DNA from: Evansella sp. AB-P1
GTDB taxonomy: Bacteria > Bacillota > Bacilli > Bacillales > Salisediminibacteriaceae
Assembly (NCBI RefSeq): GCF_029688925.1
Contig: NZ_JARUKY010000003.1
Location: forward strand, 62,001-126,000
Direction of reading: 5' to 3'
DNA length: 64,000 nucleotides
Made by a program: the position numbers and the translations under genes. Under the pieces are notes generated by a model. That model did not search any database and had not been told where the DNA came from. It worked only from the letters and a program-made list of their open reading frames with translations. How positions within the stretch are numbered: position 1 is the stretch's first letter; each line of letters opens with the position of its first letter. Below are positions 1 through 8,501 of the stretch, piece after piece.

Positions 1-377
1 TGGAAAGTTGAATCTAATCCCTCCATAAATTCCTGTGCAGATTGCTCATCCATATAGACGGAATAAGGATCATCTAGTACCTCTAACATACCAGCAATAG
101 CACCTTCTAATAATTCCTGTTCCTCTACATCTCTATAAAATTGTTGAAGGATCATATCATAGGCCGCAGCAAACTTCCCAAGCTTTTCCTCATTTACACC
201 TAGATCCTCGACCTGAACAACACCATTTACAACACTTGCATCTTCTTCCTCTGTTTGATCAATAACTGTGGCTGCAGAACCTCCACCTATCATTATGTTC
301 CCAATATACATACCAGTAGCCCCAAGTAACAAAGACGCCACAATAATTAACGGGATAAATGCTTTATTTACGTTCAT
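1..377 (-). CDS. ctpB: Carboxyl-terminal processing protease (S41), N-terminal part
   Basis: Only the first 125 residues are in the window; the gene runs off the left edge. The start is the ATG at 377. Residues about 7-22 form a hydrophobic segment (FIPLIIVASLLLGATG) that would anchor or export the protein. The helical region that follows, with KLGKFAAAYDMI, QQFYRD and LDDPYSVYMD, is characteristic of the part preceding the PDZ domain in S41 C-terminal processing proteases. The PDZ and the catalytic Ser-Lys pair lie outside the window. In B. subtilis ctpB lies next to ftsEX and its product processes SpoIVFA during sporulation; the same neighbourhood here, though interrupted by a pectin island, supports the name. 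CtpA is the alternative. Confidence 0.8.
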   Translation of the reverse strand, partial: MNVNKAFIPLIIVASLLLGATGMYIGNIMIGGGSAATVIDQTEEEDASVVNGVVQVEDLGVNEEKLGKFAAAYDMILQQFYRDVEEQELLEGAIAGMLEVLDDPYSVYMDEQSAQEFMEGLDSTF

Positions 378-802
378 CTACTCACCTCTATACCTCTCAT
401 ATCTTTTACTACCAAAAACCTCTATTTAATTTTTTATAATCGTCCTCTATGTTAAGTATTTGTCATTACTTGCTCCTATCATAACAAAAATACAATAGGA
501 AAAGAAAGAAGACATATGTAAAACTTTATGTAAAACCTGTCTTATTATATGAAGAAAATTGTAATTTATGTGTCTATTCTACTATCGTCCATATTTACTA
601 TATTACACAGTCTGTTACTCCTCCATTGTTCCTAACCAACTAGATACTTCGGTTCATTCACAACAATTCCTATACAGTATAAAATAACTGTTTTCCCAAC
701 AATAGGAGGGTTTTAAAACTATTTTATCGTAGTTACTGAAGGAAATACCAAAAATCTATTCTTATCTATGTGATTTTAAAACTAAAAAAGGAGGTTGCGA
801 AT
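378..802. other. Intergenic region, divergent ctpB / AraC regulator
   Basis: AT-rich spacer between two divergent genes; it should contain both promoters. I could not assign convincing -35/-10 pairs and see no repeat or gene in it. Confidence 0.5.
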
Positions 803-1681
803 TTGATTCAGCTATTAGATGTGTCTCAAAGAGATAGTTCCTTTTATATTCATTACAACAACCATGATGCCTCAAAAGTAGATATGGAGCATTATCACTT
901 GCATGATGATTATGAAATTTACTACTTATTAGAAGGAAGTAGAATTTACTACATTAATGGCAAAAAATATAAGATTCATGAAAACAATTTGGTATTCATT
1001 AATAAAAACGTCATTCATAAAACTGGAACAGCCGATTTTCCAACACATAAACGAATCGTTATGAACTTTAAGCCTTCCATAATACAAAAGCATGACCATT
1101 CCCTACTATCCTTACTCTTTGAAAATGGACCAACAATTATTTCAGTACCTCCTTATCGACAAAAGAAAATAATCGAATTAATGACTTCCTTGTATAAGGA
1201 ATACGGTGTTAATGATTCTGATGGAAATACTTATATACGTTCGTTACTTTTACTTTTATTAATTGAAAGTAAGCGGTTAGTAGAGCAGCAGCAAGAGGTA
1301 GAAAAAGAAGCATCCATTTCTGTGGAGGATGCACTCCCGTATGACAATGTCGTCATTTCAAACATTATTAAATATATTAATAACAACTATATGAATGATG
1401 TATCTCTTCCCCATTTATCAAATAAATTTCATTTAAGCGAAGCTTACATTAGTCGTTTATTCAAAAAAGTTACTGGTTGCAATACAATTAATTATATTAA
1501 TACAGTAAGAATAAAAGAGGGGAAAAGGCTATTGCTAGAAACAGATTTGAAAATAGCAGTGATTGCCAAAAAGGTAGGTTTTAAAAACAACGTTCATTTC
1601 TATCGTGTATTTAAAAGTGTAAATGACGTATCTCCAACCAATTTCCGAAAACAAAATACAAATAATTTATCTCCCCATTAA
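803..1681 (+). CDS. AraC-family transcriptional regulator
   Basis: 292-residue regulator with an N-terminal cupin-like sensor domain (about residues 30-90; HYHLHDDYEIYYLLEG carries the His-rich cupin signature) and a C-terminal AraC DNA-binding domain with two helix-turn-helix motifs (about 185-285; LPHLSNKFHLSEAYISRLFK, then IAVIAKKVGFKN and FYRVFK). The start is set by a strong ribosome site AAGGAGG at 788-794, eight bases before TTG at 803; a GTG at 770 in the same frame has no such site. It lies just upstream of, and co-oriented with, a secreted pectate lyase and ends in a perfect terminator. A role in controlling that enzyme in response to a pectin-derived sugar is inferred from position only. 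Confidence 0.85.
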   Translation: MIQLLDVSQRDSSFYIHYNNHDASKVDMEHYHLHDDYEIYYLLEGSRIYYINGKKYKIHENNLVFINKNVIHKTGTADFPTHKRIVMNFKPSIIQKHDHSLLSLLFENGPTIISVPPYRQKKIIELMTSLYKEYGVNDSDGNTYIRSLLLLLLIESKRLVEQQQEVEKEASISVEDALPYDNVVISNIIKYINNNYMNDVSLPHLSNKFHLSEAYISRLFKKVTGCNTINYINTVRIKEGKRLLLETDLKIAVIAKKVGFKNNVHFYRVFKSVNDVSPTNFRKQNTNNLSPH

Positions 1682-1718
1682 GCAAATGAAATGACTTCCA
1701 TTTCATTTGCTTTTTCTT
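1681..1718 (+). terminator. Intrinsic terminator of the AraC gene
   Basis: Perfect 13-bp stem (AGCAAATGAAATG / CATTTCATTTGCT, loop ACTTC) followed by a T-rich tail; it overlaps the last base of the stop codon. Confidence 0.9.
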
Positions 1719-1772
1719 TTTTTCTTTTTCTCTTTCTTACTATATTTTCTTTGTTTATTTCTACAAGTGCGT

Positions 1773-1972
1773 GTTCAAAAAGGAGGATAAAAATAGCCGA
1801 GTCGGCTAAAGTCGCAACATCCTGTTGCAACGCCGACACTAGCACGTCCTGTGCGTCGAAAGATCAAGGCGGCGTAGCTTTGAGTTACCGTAGCGTATGC
1901 TTTTAATACGTGAGGAACGGAAAAGCAAGCCAACGCAGAGATTCGACAGATATTTTTCCTGGACTTTTGAAC
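1773..1972. repeat. 200-bp element with terminal inverted repeats and internal hairpins
   Basis: The ends are an imperfect inverted repeat (GTTCAAAAAGGAGGATAAAA... and its counterpart ending TTTTCCTGGACTTTTGAAC). Between them is a chain of short stems: AGCCGA-G-TCGGCT, GCAACA-TCC-TGTTGC and GCAC-GTCCT-GTGC. There is no convincing protein in it; a 71-codon open frame crosses it but has no ribosome site. From memory, closely related elements occur in other alkaliphilic Bacillus genomes, which would make it a MITE-like element or a structured RNA, but this could not be checked. Confidence 0.6.
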
Positions 1973-2051
1973 ATCCTCTACAACAAAATATGTATAAGTT
2001 TTAACCTACATCTTGCAATTATTGTTAAAAAAATAATGGTAAAGTTTTAAT

Positions 2052-2065
2052 TGAAAGCGATTACA
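2052..2065 (+). promoter_or_regulatory. cre box (CcpA operator) before pectate lyase
   Basis: TGAAAGCGATTACA matches the catabolite-responsive consensus TGWAANCGNTNWCA at every defined position. It ends 22 bases before the lyase start codon, a place where CcpA would block transcription when glucose is present. Confidence 0.8.
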
Positions 2066-2086
2066 AAAAAAGGGAGGAGAATTGGA

Positions 2087-4405
2087 ATGATATCAAAATT
2101 CAAACAACGCTTTGCTACTACCGCTATAGTAGGGGCAGTAGTAGTACTATTACTTTCTTTAGCATTCTCTGTAAGTGCAGATGAAACAGAAGGTGACATT
2201 TACCACGCTGAGGAAGCTTGGGGTGAAATGTTTATAGTAGAAGATGATCATCAAGGGTACATAGGGGATGGGTACATTCGCTTTGATCCAAACGTACCTG
2301 GTGGTTTTGCAGAGTGGAATGTATATGTAGATACTGCTGGGGAATACACTCTTGCCATCTACTATGCACACGGCGGCGGTCTTGATCGTCCAGGGGAAAT
2401 TAAAGTAAACGGCGAGGTTGTTGAAGAATCTCTTGCATTCTTACCTACTGGAGCATGGAATGTTTGGGAGCCATCATCAACTGTTGCATACTTAGAGCAA
2501 GGATTAAATACCGTTCGCTTTACTGGAGTTGGCCCTGAAGGTGGACCAAACCTAGATCACCTAAGAATCACTCAAGGCCAACAAGAGGATGAGGATGATG
2601 AACCTACTTATGATATTACTCCTTTATCCGATCGTATGAACGAAGCCCTTTTCCAGCAGTGGAATGAAGAAGGTCTCATCCTAGAAGAACTTTCCTTTAA
2701 CAATAATGAACCAGTGAAGCAAATTGAGTTTTTCAGTTTTATTAATAGTCTATTTGGATTTACAAATGACGGCGAACTACAAGGAGTTAGCCAGAAAGCA
2801 TTTAATGAAAATTGGGAGCTAGCAGAGGATGACTGGTACATTTACGCAGTTCAAGCAGCTCATGAAGCTGGATATTTATCTGTTTTTGACAGTGAAAAAA
2901 TTCAGCCTGACAAACCAATTACAATGAATGAAGCAGCACAAGTTATTCAGTACGTCTTAGAATTAGATTCTCTTGATGAAGCAAAGGAATATCTAGAAGG
3001 ACGCTTTATTCCAAATCGACCGTTTACACATGGAGGTGCGGAAAGCTTAGCAGAGCAATTAACAGAAAATGATCTTCTACCTGCTAATTCCGTTCAAATT
3101 GCAAGCGTAGACGCCCTTAATGAAAACACCATTGCTGTAACTCTTAATGGCTTTTTCGAAGATATTAGCCCATACGACATTCGAGTATCTAATGCAACTG
3201 GCTCCTGGAGCAGTTTAAACGAAAGCTTGTCCAGTCTTACTGTAACGGAAGCCTCTGTTGGAGTAAACAGACTTGGGTATAGTGTTATCATTTACGACAT
3301 TGAAGAAGCGTTAGACGAAAATGGACAATATCGTGTAGAAGAGTCAGACGAAATTGAATTCGACCAAAGCACGGTAGATGCAGCAGAAAATCTACTAACT
3401 TGGCAGTTAGAACATGGTGGATGGACAAAGAACTTCCCTCATATTTATCAACGTCCTTGGGATGGTGAAGAGCCACGTTCTGAGTGGAAAGGTAGAAATG
3501 GAGAACCATTAGGTACAATTGATAACGACGCAACAGTGAATGAAATTGTGACAATGGCTGAAGCTTACGCAATGACAGGGGACGAACGCTTTAAGGATAG
3601 TGTCTTATTAGGCTTTGACTTCCTTGAAAATCTACAATACCCTACTGGAGGATTTGCACAAGTGTATCCTTCAAGAGGTGGATATTCTGACTTCGTTACG
3701 TTTAATGACTATGCTATGACAAATGTACTGGAGTTTTACGATGATGTTGCTGCACGACAAGGTCCTTTCGCAAATACAGATTTAATTAGTGACGAGCTTG
3801 TAGCAGAAATTGAAGATAAGATAGCACTAGGATTAGATTATATTTTAAATGCGCAAATCGAAGTGGATGGCGTATTAACTGCATGGGGGCAACAGCACGA
3901 TCCAGTGACTTACGAACCAAGACACGGAAGATCATACGAACACCCATCCATCGCTTCTGATGAATCTGTTCCTGTAATTGCATGGCTTATGTCTCGACCA
4001 GAACAAACAGATGAAATTAGACTTGCAGTAGAGAGTGCCATTAACTATTTAGATAGTGTTCGTCTTGATGATACACGATTTGACAATCGAGTAGAGCCAT
4101 ACTTTATCGAGCATCCTGGTGCAACAGTTTGGTATCGCTTCTATGAAATTGGTACAAATAATCCGATTTTCTCCGGACGCGATGGTGTCATTAGATACGA
4201 CATTAGTGAAATTGAAGAAGAAAGAAGAACTGGTTACTCTTGGGCTGGAACTTGGCCACAACGAATCATTGAGGTTGCCAAATCAACAGGCTACTTTGTT
4301 GATAACGTATATGCAACTGTTGTAAGTGACAATGTCGTAGATGAATATGAAAGAACACTTGATACAGATGCTATAAAAAAATTAAGTAGTACGTTGATGA
4401 AATAG
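2087..4405 (+). CDS. Secreted modular pectate lyase, family PL10
   Basis: 772-residue exported enzyme. The ribosome site GGGAGGAG fixes ATG at 2087; an upstream in-frame TTG at 2051 lies in the cre box. A signal peptide (KFKQR, then a hydrophobic core ending SVSA) is cleaved near residue 31. Residues about 36-163 resemble a CBM6/CBM35 carbohydrate-binding module (HAEEAWGEMF, GGFAEWNVYVDTAGEY, NLDHLRI). Residues about 175-300 look like degenerate S-layer-homology repeats (DDWYIYAVQAAHEAGYL, then IQPDKPITMNEAA), possibly wall-attaching. Residues about 440-760 are the PL10 catalytic barrel (LEHGGWTKNFPHIY, NDATVNEIVTMAEAYAMTGD, GGFAQVYPSRGGYSD). PL10 enzymes cleave polygalacturonate by calcium-assisted beta-elimination. 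Family assignment is firm; the SLH-like reading is tentative. Confidence 0.88.
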   Translation: MISKFKQRFATTAIVGAVVVLLLSLAFSVSADETEGDIYHAEEAWGEMFIVEDDHQGYIGDGYIRFDPNVPGGFAEWNVYVDTAGEYTLAIYYAHGGGLDRPGEIKVNGEVVEESLAFLPTGAWNVWEPSSTVAYLEQGLNTVRFTGVGPEGGPNLDHLRITQGQQEDEDDEPTYDITPLSDRMNEALFQQWNEEGLILEELSFNNNEPVKQIEFFSFINSLFGFTNDGELQGVSQKAFNENWELAEDDWYIYAVQAAHEAGYLSVFDSEKIQPDKPITMNEAAQVIQYVLELDSLDEAKEYLEGRFIPNRPFTHGGAESLAEQLTENDLLPANSVQIASVDALNENTIAVTLNGFFEDISPYDIRVSNATGSWSSLNESLSSLTVTEASVGVNRLGYSVIIYDIEEALDENGQYRVEESDEIEFDQSTVDAAENLLTWQLEHGGWTKNFPHIYQRPWDGEEPRSEWKGRNGEPLGTIDNDATVNEIVTMAEAYAMTGDERFKDSVLLGFDFLENLQYPTGGFAQVYPSRGGYSDFVTFNDYAMTNVLEFYDDVAARQGPFANTDLISDELVAEIEDKIALGLDYILNAQIEVDGVLTAWGQQHDPVTYEPRHGRSYEHPSIASDESVPVIAWLMSRPEQTDEIRLAVESAINYLDSVRLDDTRFDNRVEPYFIEHPGATVWYRFYEIGTNNPIFSGRDGVIRYDISEIEEERRTGYSWAGTWPQRIIEVAKSTGYFVDNVYATVVSDNVVDEYERTLDTDAIKKLSSTLMK

Positions 4406-4578
4406 AGTCTTCATGATTTCGATCAGCGGATAGTTATTTAATATGAAAAAATGAGAGGCAGAGGCAGTTTCACTATGTCATCAATTGGTGACATTAGGCG
4501 GACTGTCTCTTCTTTTTCTTAGCTACCATAAAATACGACGTGCAATATTAGAAAAAAATAAATTATTTTACCATAAAT

Positions 4579-4632
4579 GGTTCAGGAGTGGAAGGCGACT
4601 ACTCCTGCAGGATCAGCTTCAGGTAAAGCCAT
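4579..4632 (+). repeat. Truncated copy of the dispersed 'core' repeat
   Basis: GGTTCAGGAGTGG, GGCGACTACTCC and GGATCAGC match the left end of the dispersed element seen more completely at 55985-56120. The copy stops where hairpin array A begins. Confidence 0.6.
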
Positions 4633-4647
4633 AACTGCAAATATTTT

Positions 4648-5098
4648 TTTGCAGGCGTATTGGCGGCTTCTATATGCCTGCAAAACTTCTTTTCTCTATT
4701 TGCAGGCGTATTGGCTAGCTTCTATATGCCTGCAAAACTTCTTTTCACTTTTTGCAGGTTTATTGGCTAGCTTCTATACGCCTGCAAAACTCTTTTTTCC
4801 TTTTGCAGGTTTATTGGCAAGCTTCTATATGCCTGCAAAACTTCTTTTCACTTTTTGCAGGTTTATTGGCTAGCTTCTATACGCCTGCAAAACTCTTTTT
4901 TCCTTTTGCAGGTTTATTGGCAAGCTTCTATATGCCTGCAAAACTCCTTTTCTCTATTTGCAGGTTCATTGGCGGCTTCCTATATGCCTGCAAACCCTCT
5001 TTTCTCCTTTTGCAGGAACAGGGGCGGCTTCCTCTGTGCCTGCAAACCTACTTTTCTCCTTTTGCAGGAACAGGGGCTCCTATTGTTCCAAGGAACGT
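4648..5098 (+). repeat. Hairpin array A: nine 51-52-nt units
   Basis: Units begin (TTTGCAGG) at 4648, 4699, 4751, 4802, 4854, 4905, 4957, 5009 and 5061. Each holds a stem TTTGCAGGCGTAT / ATATGCCTGCAAA with a loop of about 11 nt (GGCGGCTTCT type) and then a pyrimidine-rich linker. Two adjacent 103-nt dimers (4751-4853 and 4854-4956) are almost identical, so recent duplication was by pairs. The last two units are of the GGAACAGGGG type found in array C. The array lies between the 3' ends of the lyase and the envC-like gene. It is open in several frames because of its composition and period; I do not call protein here. Confidence 0.9.
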
Positions 5099-5203
5099 AT
5101 AAGAAAAGCGCAAGAAGCATTAATTCCGCCCGCCTAAGTAAAGCCTACGTCTTGTCTCAAAGACACCATTAAAAAACTAATAAATTTCCTTTATTTAAAA
5201 AAG

Positions 5204-5237
5204 AAAAGACCAAATCACATATATGATTTGGTCTTTT
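5204..5237. terminator. Bidirectional intrinsic terminator
   Basis: 14-bp perfect stem AAAAGACCAAATCA / TGATTTGGTCTTTT around loop CATATA. It lies downstream of the minus-strand envC-like gene and can also stop transcription coming through array A. Confidence 0.85.
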
Positions 5238-5308
5238 CATCTTAACTGCTTTTATTATCACAGGTTTCCTAATATTAATCTTTGAAAAACTCTACAGACT
5301 ACTTTTTA

Positions 5309-6721
5309 TTAAAAATAATCTAACGGATTGACCGCATTTGTTTTACCAAAGTTCCAGTCTCCTTCGTGCACTTCAAAGTGAAGGTGAGCACCAAAGGATT
5401 GACCAGTATTCCCCATATTACCGAGGAATTGACCTCTTGCAACATATTGTCCTGTACGTACAGCACGGTTTTCTAAGTGAGCATAAAGTGTTGTAATCGT
5501 ACGCCCTTGGATACTATGGCGAACCATAATAACATTCCCATAAGAAGCAGAATAATAGGAGCTAATAACCATACCTTCTTCTGAAGCAACTACTGGGACA
5601 TCACCTTGTCTACCATTTTTACCAATATCAATACCTGGGTGGAAAGTCCCTCCACGCCACTGGAATCCAGAACCTGGAGTAACCGTTCCAGTAGTAGGAC
5701 GCATTAACAATCCTCCAGTATCCGTTGGTGGGTCATGAGTTGCATTTGGATTTGGATTAGGATTACTTGTATTTGCGTTGTTATTATTTCCACTTCCACT
5801 ACCATTATTGTTATTATTTTGCTGCTGTTGTTGCTGTTGTTCTAATTCTTGTTGTTTTCTTTGCTCTTCTTGACGACGAAGTTCCTCTTGACGTCTACGT
5901 TCTTCTTCTCTTCGACGTTCTTCCTCTATACGACGCTGCTCTTCTAACCAATCATCTAATTCTACTTTTGCTGCTTCTTCTTGAGCTTGAAGGATCGCTT
6001 GCTCTTCTTCCTTCGTCATCATTACAACTTCTAATGAAGCACGCTTACTTTCTAGCTCCTTCTTTAAGCGATCTTGTTGTTCTTTCTGCTGTTTCACCTT
6101 CGCTTGAAGTTCCTCTAACTCTGCTAATTGGTCTTCAAGTCCAATTAACTCCTTTTCAATCGATCGTTTTGCTTCTTCCACAGCATCTTTATCTGCTTGA
6201 TGTTGTGTTAAAATGTTACGATCCTGCTGAGCAATTGTATTTAAAGCTTGGACTCGTTCGATTAAATCACCAAAGCTTTTGGCACCAAGAATAACCTCTA
6301 TGTAGTTGATTACTCCACCATTTTGGTACATAGAACGAACGCGATCCTTTAGCAATTCATCTCTTAATGCAATACGTTCTTCTAATGCTTCTATCTCTTC
6401 ACGGAGCTCCTCAATTCGTTCTCGAGTATCCTCAATTTCCCCTTGTTTACTTTCTACCTGACTGTTTGTTTGAGCTAGCTCTTCTTCTAATCTAACAAGG
6501 TCAGTTACAACGGTATCAATTTCAGATTGAACATTGTTTAATTCTTCTTCTGTTTCCTTTACTTCACTTTCTACCTGACTTTGCTGATCTTGTAAATCAT
6601 TTATTCTTTGTTCTAACTCGTCTCCAGTGTTTGCTTCTGCAAGTGAAAAAGATTCTGTTCCTAGTAGAGTTGTTATAGCTAAAAGTAATGCAATAGAAAC
6701 TAGAACGACTTTTCGATACAT
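5309..6721 (-). CDS. EnvC-like murein hydrolase activator / M23 peptidase
   Basis: 470 residues. A signal peptide (about 1-29, ending SLAEA) is followed by a long coiled coil (about 35-250), a Glu/Arg-rich then Gln/Asn-rich low-complexity linker (about 255-330), and a LytM/M23 domain (about 350-465). The zinc-site motifs HPGID and HLHFE are both intact, so the domain may be an active endopeptidase rather than a catalytically dead activator like E. coli EnvC. Its place directly downstream of ftsEX suggests FtsEX drives it at the membrane through the coiled coil. B. subtilis instead uses CwlO with an NlpC/P60 domain. ATG at 6721 opens the frame; 210 bp separate it from ftsX. Confidence 0.85.
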   Translation of the reverse strand: MYRKVVLVSIALLLAITTLLGTESFSLAEANTGDELEQRINDLQDQQSQVESEVKETEEELNNVQSEIDTVVTDLVRLEEELAQTNSQVESKQGEIEDTRERIEELREEIEALEERIALRDELLKDRVRSMYQNGGVINYIEVILGAKSFGDLIERVQALNTIAQQDRNILTQHQADKDAVEEAKRSIEKELIGLEDQLAELEELQAKVKQQKEQQDRLKKELESKRASLEVVMMTKEEEQAILQAQEEAAKVELDDWLEEQRRIEEERRREEERRRQEELRRQEEQRKQQELEQQQQQQQNNNNNGSGSGNNNNANTSNPNPNPNATHDPPTDTGGLLMRPTTGTVTPGSGFQWRGGTFHPGIDIGKNGRQGDVPVVASEEGMVISSYYSASYGNVIMVRHSIQGRTITTLYAHLENRAVRTGQYVARGQFLGNMGNTGQSFGAHLHFEVHEGDWNFGKTNAVNPLDYF

Positions 6722-6838
6722 TGAATATGACCCCTCCTTTTGTAATTTCTTCGTAATTTTTTTCTTAGTAAAATGTTTAGTGCTGTTGTTATTTCGTTAA
6801 CAACTAAAGCTTTTATATAAAAACGGGTCTTCCTTATA

Positions 6839-6886
6839 GGTTCGAATCCCCAAAACACATAAAGAACTGAGGTAGGAATTCGAACC
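6839..6886. repeat. Inverted repeat resembling a tRNA T-arm
   Basis: GGTTCGAATCCC (6839-6850) faces GGAATTCGAACC (6875-6886) across about 24 nt, in the ftsX-envC gap. Each arm reads like a T-psi-C stem-loop, but no acceptor, D or anticodon arm accompanies it. Confidence 0.45.
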
Positions 6887-6931
6887 ATTTAAAGGAATAA
6901 CACCTTTTGATTCATTTAAAAAGGGAATCTA

Positions 6932-7825
6932 TTAAACTTTTAAGAACTTACGAACACTCATCATACTTCCCCAAATACCAACAAATGCTCCGATACTCCC
7001 TAGTAAAATCGCCATTTGCATCGTTAATGGGTTCGGTTCTAGGAAGGTAAAGAAATCTATCCCCGTATCTGTACCAATACTTCCGTAAAAGCTTGTGTAA
7101 CCGTAGGCAAGAAGGGAGATAGGAATAATTGCTCCTAAAACACCTAAGAGTAGTCCTTCTACAAAAAATGGCCAACGAATAAATCCGTTTGTTGCACCTA
7201 CTAATTTCATAATCTGAATTTCTCGTTTTCTAGCAATAATCGTTAGCTTAATGGTATTCGCTATTAAAAACATAGCAGTAAACATTAAGGCTAAAATTAA
7301 AGCTAATCCAATCATTCTTACGAAATTCGTTGCTGCAAAGAGATTATCAAAAATGTCTTTTCCATATTCAACTGATTCTACATGTACCATTTCTTCAATT
7401 TCACTAGCTAAGTCAGCTGTATCCTGTGGATCCTCTGCTTGTACAACAAAAACATCATTTAAAGGATTTTCATCCCGCAATGTTTCAAAGATAGCTCCCT
7501 GCTCTCCTAAGCTTGAAATAAGAGAATCCAGCCCTTCTTCTTTAGGAACAAATTCTATGGAAGCTACACCCGGTATTTGATCTAATTCTGAATAGAGCTC
7601 GTCCTGATTGTCACCAGAAGCAGCAAAATCAATAAAGACACGTACTTCTACATCATCTTCAAGAGAGTTTGCAAAGTGATTAACATTCATAATAATTAAA
7701 AGGAATGTACCAACAACTAAAAGCATTACAGTAACGGCACTAACGGATGCGAAAGTCATCCAACCATTTCTTATAAGGTTTTTTCCACCTTCTTTTACAT
7801 GACGCCCGAGAGTTCTACCTTTCAT
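6932..7825 (-). CDS. ftsX: Cell-division/wall-hydrolase permease FtsX
   Basis: 297 residues with the FtsX layout: one N-terminal membrane span (about 21-48, MTFASVSAVTVMLLVVGTFL), an extracytoplasmic domain (about 50-165) and three C-terminal spans (LALILALMFTAMFLIANTI; LLLGVLGAIIPISLLAYGY; ILLGSIGAFVGIWGSMMS). The ATG at 7825 follows AAGGGGGG and overlaps the end of ftsE by 11 bp, the usual translational coupling. A further upstream in-frame start at 7879 would lie deep in ftsE and is not used here. With FtsE it forms the complex that gates a peptidoglycan hydrolase, probably the M23 protein encoded next. Confidence 0.95.
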   Translation of the reverse strand: MKGRTLGRHVKEGGKNLIRNGWMTFASVSAVTVMLLVVGTFLLIIMNVNHFANSLEDDVEVRVFIDFAASGDNQDELYSELDQIPGVASIEFVPKEEGLDSLISSLGEQGAIFETLRDENPLNDVFVVQAEDPQDTADLASEIEEMVHVESVEYGKDIFDNLFAATNFVRMIGLALILALMFTAMFLIANTIKLTIIARKREIQIMKLVGATNGFIRWPFFVEGLLLGVLGAIIPISLLAYGYTSFYGSIGTDTGIDFFTFLEPNPLTMQMAILLGSIGAFVGIWGSMMSVRKFLKV

Positions 7826-8501
7826 AGCCGTATTCCCCCCTTGCTTCATCACGTGCAATACGACCACTTTCAATAGCAATTACTCGTTTACGTAATGTGT
7901 TTACAATTTCTTTATTATGGGTAGCCATAACTACAGTAGTACCTCGATCATTAATTTCTTCTAAAATGTGCATAATTTCCCATGAAGTATCTGGGTCTAG
8001 GTTACCTGTTGGTTCGTCAGCAATAAGTACAGCTGGACTGTTCACAATAGCACGGGCAATCGCAACACGTTGCTGTTCTCCCCCTGATAGCTCATGAGGA
8101 TAAAAGCGTGCTTTGTTTTTCAAATGCACAACCTCTAATACATTCATGACACGTCGACGAATATTACTTTTACTTTCTTCTATTACTTCCATAGCAAAGG
8201 CAACATTTTCATATACCGTTAAGCCCGGTAATAATTTAAAGTCCTGAAAGATTACCCCCATATTTCGACGAATATAAGGTATATGTCGTTCTTTTACTTT
8301 AGCTAAATTTTTCCCATCAATAATGATGTCTCCACGTGTCGGTTTTTCTTCACGGTACATCATTTTTATAAATGTGGATTTTCCTGCTCCACTTGGACCT
8401 ACAACGTAAACAAACTCACCTTTTGAAATATCTACATCTATCCCATTAATGGCCATGACACCATTTGGGTATGTTTTCCAAACTTCATTCATTGTAATCA
8501 A
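7815..8501 (-). CDS. ftsE: ABC ATPase FtsE
   Basis: 228 residues with Walker A GPSGAGKST, Q-loop GVIFQDF, signature LSGGEQQR, Walker B VLIADEPTGNLD and H-loop ATHN, all intact. The start is TTG at 8501 behind AGGAAGTG; it gives MITMNEVWKTYPNG, which matches the usual FtsE N-terminus better than the ATG three codons later. Overlaps ftsX by 11 bp. It powers FtsX on the cytoplasmic face. Confidence 0.95.
   Translation of the reverse strand: MITMNEVWKTYPNGVMAINGIDVDISKGEFVYVVGPSGAGKSTFIKMMYREEKPTRGDIIIDGKNLAKVKERHIPYIRRNMGVIFQDFKLLPGLTVYENVAFAMEVIEESKSNIRRRVMNVLEVVHLKNKARFYPHELSGGEQQRVAIARAIVNSPAVLIADEPTGNLDPDTSWEIMHILEEINDRGTTVVMATHNKEIVNTLRKRVIAIESGRIARDEARGEYGYER

Noticed and set aside
1691-1906. 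71-codon frame ending RSVCF
   Set aside because: It starts in the terminator of the AraC gene and runs through the inverted-repeat element, without a ribosome site.
4648-5098. CRISPR array
   Set aside because: No unique spacers: the whole 51-52-nt unit is repeated, including loop and linker, and no cas genes are near.
4577-5172. Repeat-rich putative proteins of 98-116 codons in array A
   Set aside because: Hairpin repeat DNA; no initiation signals.
5767-6294. 175-codon plus-strand frame
   Set aside because: Antisense shadow of the Glu/Gln-rich part of the envC-like gene.
6839-6886. tRNA gene
   Set aside because: Only T-arm-like arms are present; no acceptor, D or anticodon stem can be drawn.
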